The notes beneath the pieces were generated by a model that saw only the letters and a program-made list of their open reading frames with translations, searched no databases and was not told the DNA's origin. The position numbers were made by a program, and so were the translations under genes. This document shows, in pieces, positions 34,250 to 35,090 of a stretch of 35,090 bases of DNA. Source of the DNA: Phycisphaerales bacterium (GTDB lineage: Bacteria; Planctomycetota; Phycisphaerae; Phycisphaerales; SM1A02); NCBI GenBank assembly GCA_014238785.1, contig JABAAL010000018.1:1-35090 (forward strand). Reading direction: 5' to 3'. Position 1 is the stretch's first letter; each line of letters begins with the position of its first letter.

Positions 34250-34601
34250 ATGGTTGCTCCAGTCTATCGTGTGAGGATGGCTCAGAGGCGATTAGGACAG
34301 CTCAAAGGACTTGTGTGCATGAGAGTTAAAGATCGTAGAGAAAACATTCTTGATTTATTCCTCGGTGGAGGTCCTGTAATATTGAATGTAAGGGGGAGGC
34401 TAGCGAGGGTTTTGGGTGATAATCGAAACAAACGGAGCATGATGAAAATCGGCGAGGAGGTGCAACTTGCACGCAGGGAAGCGTGTGGCATAGTTGTGGC
34501 GTGGAAGCGATTGCTTTGAGCAGATGCCTTGGGAATGGCACAGGTAAGAGGTTTCGTGATTTAGTTTTAGAAACAATAAGAACAGAATGAGGAATTTAAG
34601 A
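34250..34601 (+). other. Intergenic region between the two exported paralogues
   Basis: This 352-base gap should carry the promoter and leader of the second paralogue. An 89-codon ORF (34250-34519) starts within one base of the terminator T-tract, has no ribosome-binding site or recognisable domain, and is probably chance. I see no convincing -35/-10 pair and no copy of the TTTTTGC heptamer found before the first gene. A TGAGGA motif about 15 bases before ATG 34602 may be the ribosome-binding site. Confidence 0.5.
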
Positions 34602-35090
34602 ATGAACAAATTAACGTTTACAATTTCAGCCGCCGTAGTGAGCTCGCTCTTTACAATCGGTACAGCTTCGGCAGACTTTACCGGTATGCAATACGAAACA
34701 GTAGAAAACGGCATGACCGGTTTAACTACGTATCGTGTGTATGCTGGTGTTGATGCAGGTGGCGAACTAGACGCAGTGTATGGCGATGAATCCAACACAC
34801 TTTCAGTTAACTCTGATGGTGGTTTTTATCAAAATGCATTTGGCGGTTGGGGCACACCTAATGCTGCTCTTTTTGCAGTCTTTCCAAGTCTTGTGTTCGA
34901 TAGTTTTGTAACTATCGGTTTGCTTGATGATGCGAATGATGCGATGCTGAGCATTGGTATCGACTACACAGACTTTGAAGCAGGTGGTAACATCAGTACC
35001 GATAACGGTACATGGTTTGCAACACCAGCGGATGCTCAAGTGTACGAAGTTAATGGTCGCGTATTAGTTGGTCAATTCACCGTTGGTGAT
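34602..35090 (+). CDS. Second exported paralogue, 3'-truncated by window
   Basis: An ORF of 163 codons open to the last base; the gene continues outside the window. It begins with a signal peptide (MNKLTFTISAAVVSSLFTIGTASA) and follows the first paralogue along its whole visible length. Shared blocks are ELDAVYGD, GGFYQNAFGG, FPSLV, FEAGGNISTDNGTWF and ATPAD. One 29-base DNA stretch is identical in both genes (33913-33941 and 35001-35029). By analogy a PEP-CTERM-like tail should lie beyond the window end. Between the conserved blocks the two proteins differ substantially, so the duplication is not recent overall. Confidence 0.85.
   Translation, partial: MNKLTFTISAAVVSSLFTIGTASADFTGMQYETVENGMTGLTTYRVYAGVDAGGELDAVYGDESNTLSVNSDGGFYQNAFGGWGTPNAALFAVFPSLVFDSFVTIGLLDDANDAMLSIGIDYTDFEAGGNISTDNGTWFATPADAQVYEVNGRVLVGQFTVGD

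Noticed and set aside
34250..34519. 89-codon ORF between the exported paralogues
   Set aside because: Its ATG touches the terminator T-tract, there is no ribosome-binding site, and the Arg-rich sequence resembles no family I know.

Overview
The window looks like a chromosomal segment of a planctomycete, probably of the class Phycisphaerae. This rests on sequence traits only: an ECF sigma factor fused to an FHA domain and divergent from a receptor-type Ser/Thr kinase, exported proteins ending in a Pro-Ala-Pro-Gly / hydrophobic / Arg-rich PEP-CTERM-like sorting tail, secreted M14 metallopeptidases with Asp-rich calcium-type repeats, and weak or absent Shine-Dalgarno sequences before many genes. 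Base composition is moderate to AT-rich throughout. I see no integrase, insertion sequence, phage gene or CRISPR array.

Layout. 1-5304 (+): an AddB-like nuclease (5' end outside the window) and an AddA-like helicase-nuclease, for double-strand-break processing. 5367-7826 (+): a ferrous iron uptake operon feoA-feoB plus a very small Cys-containing membrane protein, behind a promoter that carries a Fur-box-like palindrome. 13330-7958 (-): tRNA-Arg(CCT), crcB (fluoride channel), two tandem M14 carboxypeptidase-like exported proteins (the first lacking every recognisable catalytic residue) and an MFS transporter, tightly packed with ATGA overlaps. 13479-16885: FHA-ECF sigma factor (-) divergent from a Ser/Thr kinase with a C-terminal TPR-like region (+). 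17115-17147: a strong bidirectional terminator between convergent genes.

22239-17173 (-): a HEAT-repeat-like lipoprotein, fumarase (fumC) and an APC permease fused to a PTS EIIA-like domain and an RCK_C-like domain. 22329-23675 (+): a TPR protein. 23927-23688 (-): rpsR with its own promoter. 24053-26717 (+): a three-gene ATGA-coupled operon of class-I glutamine amidotransferase, YgfZ-like folate-binding protein and HMG-CoA lyase, overlapping tail-to-tail with a metallophosphoesterase (-). 29203-27510 (-): a small unknown protein coupled to a GGDEF diguanylate cyclase. 31558-29347 (-): ftsW and murG for septal peptidoglycan. 31635-33203 (+): miaB. 33514-35090 (+): two tandem paralogous exported proteins, the first with the sorting tail, the second cut by the window end.

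Most of the window is core metabolism and cell biology. The points most worth follow-up are the crcB start codon only 3 nt behind a tRNA 3' end, the active/inactive M14 pair, the permease-EIIA-RCK fusion, and the sigma/kinase pair. I did not find a clearly new defence or mobile system.
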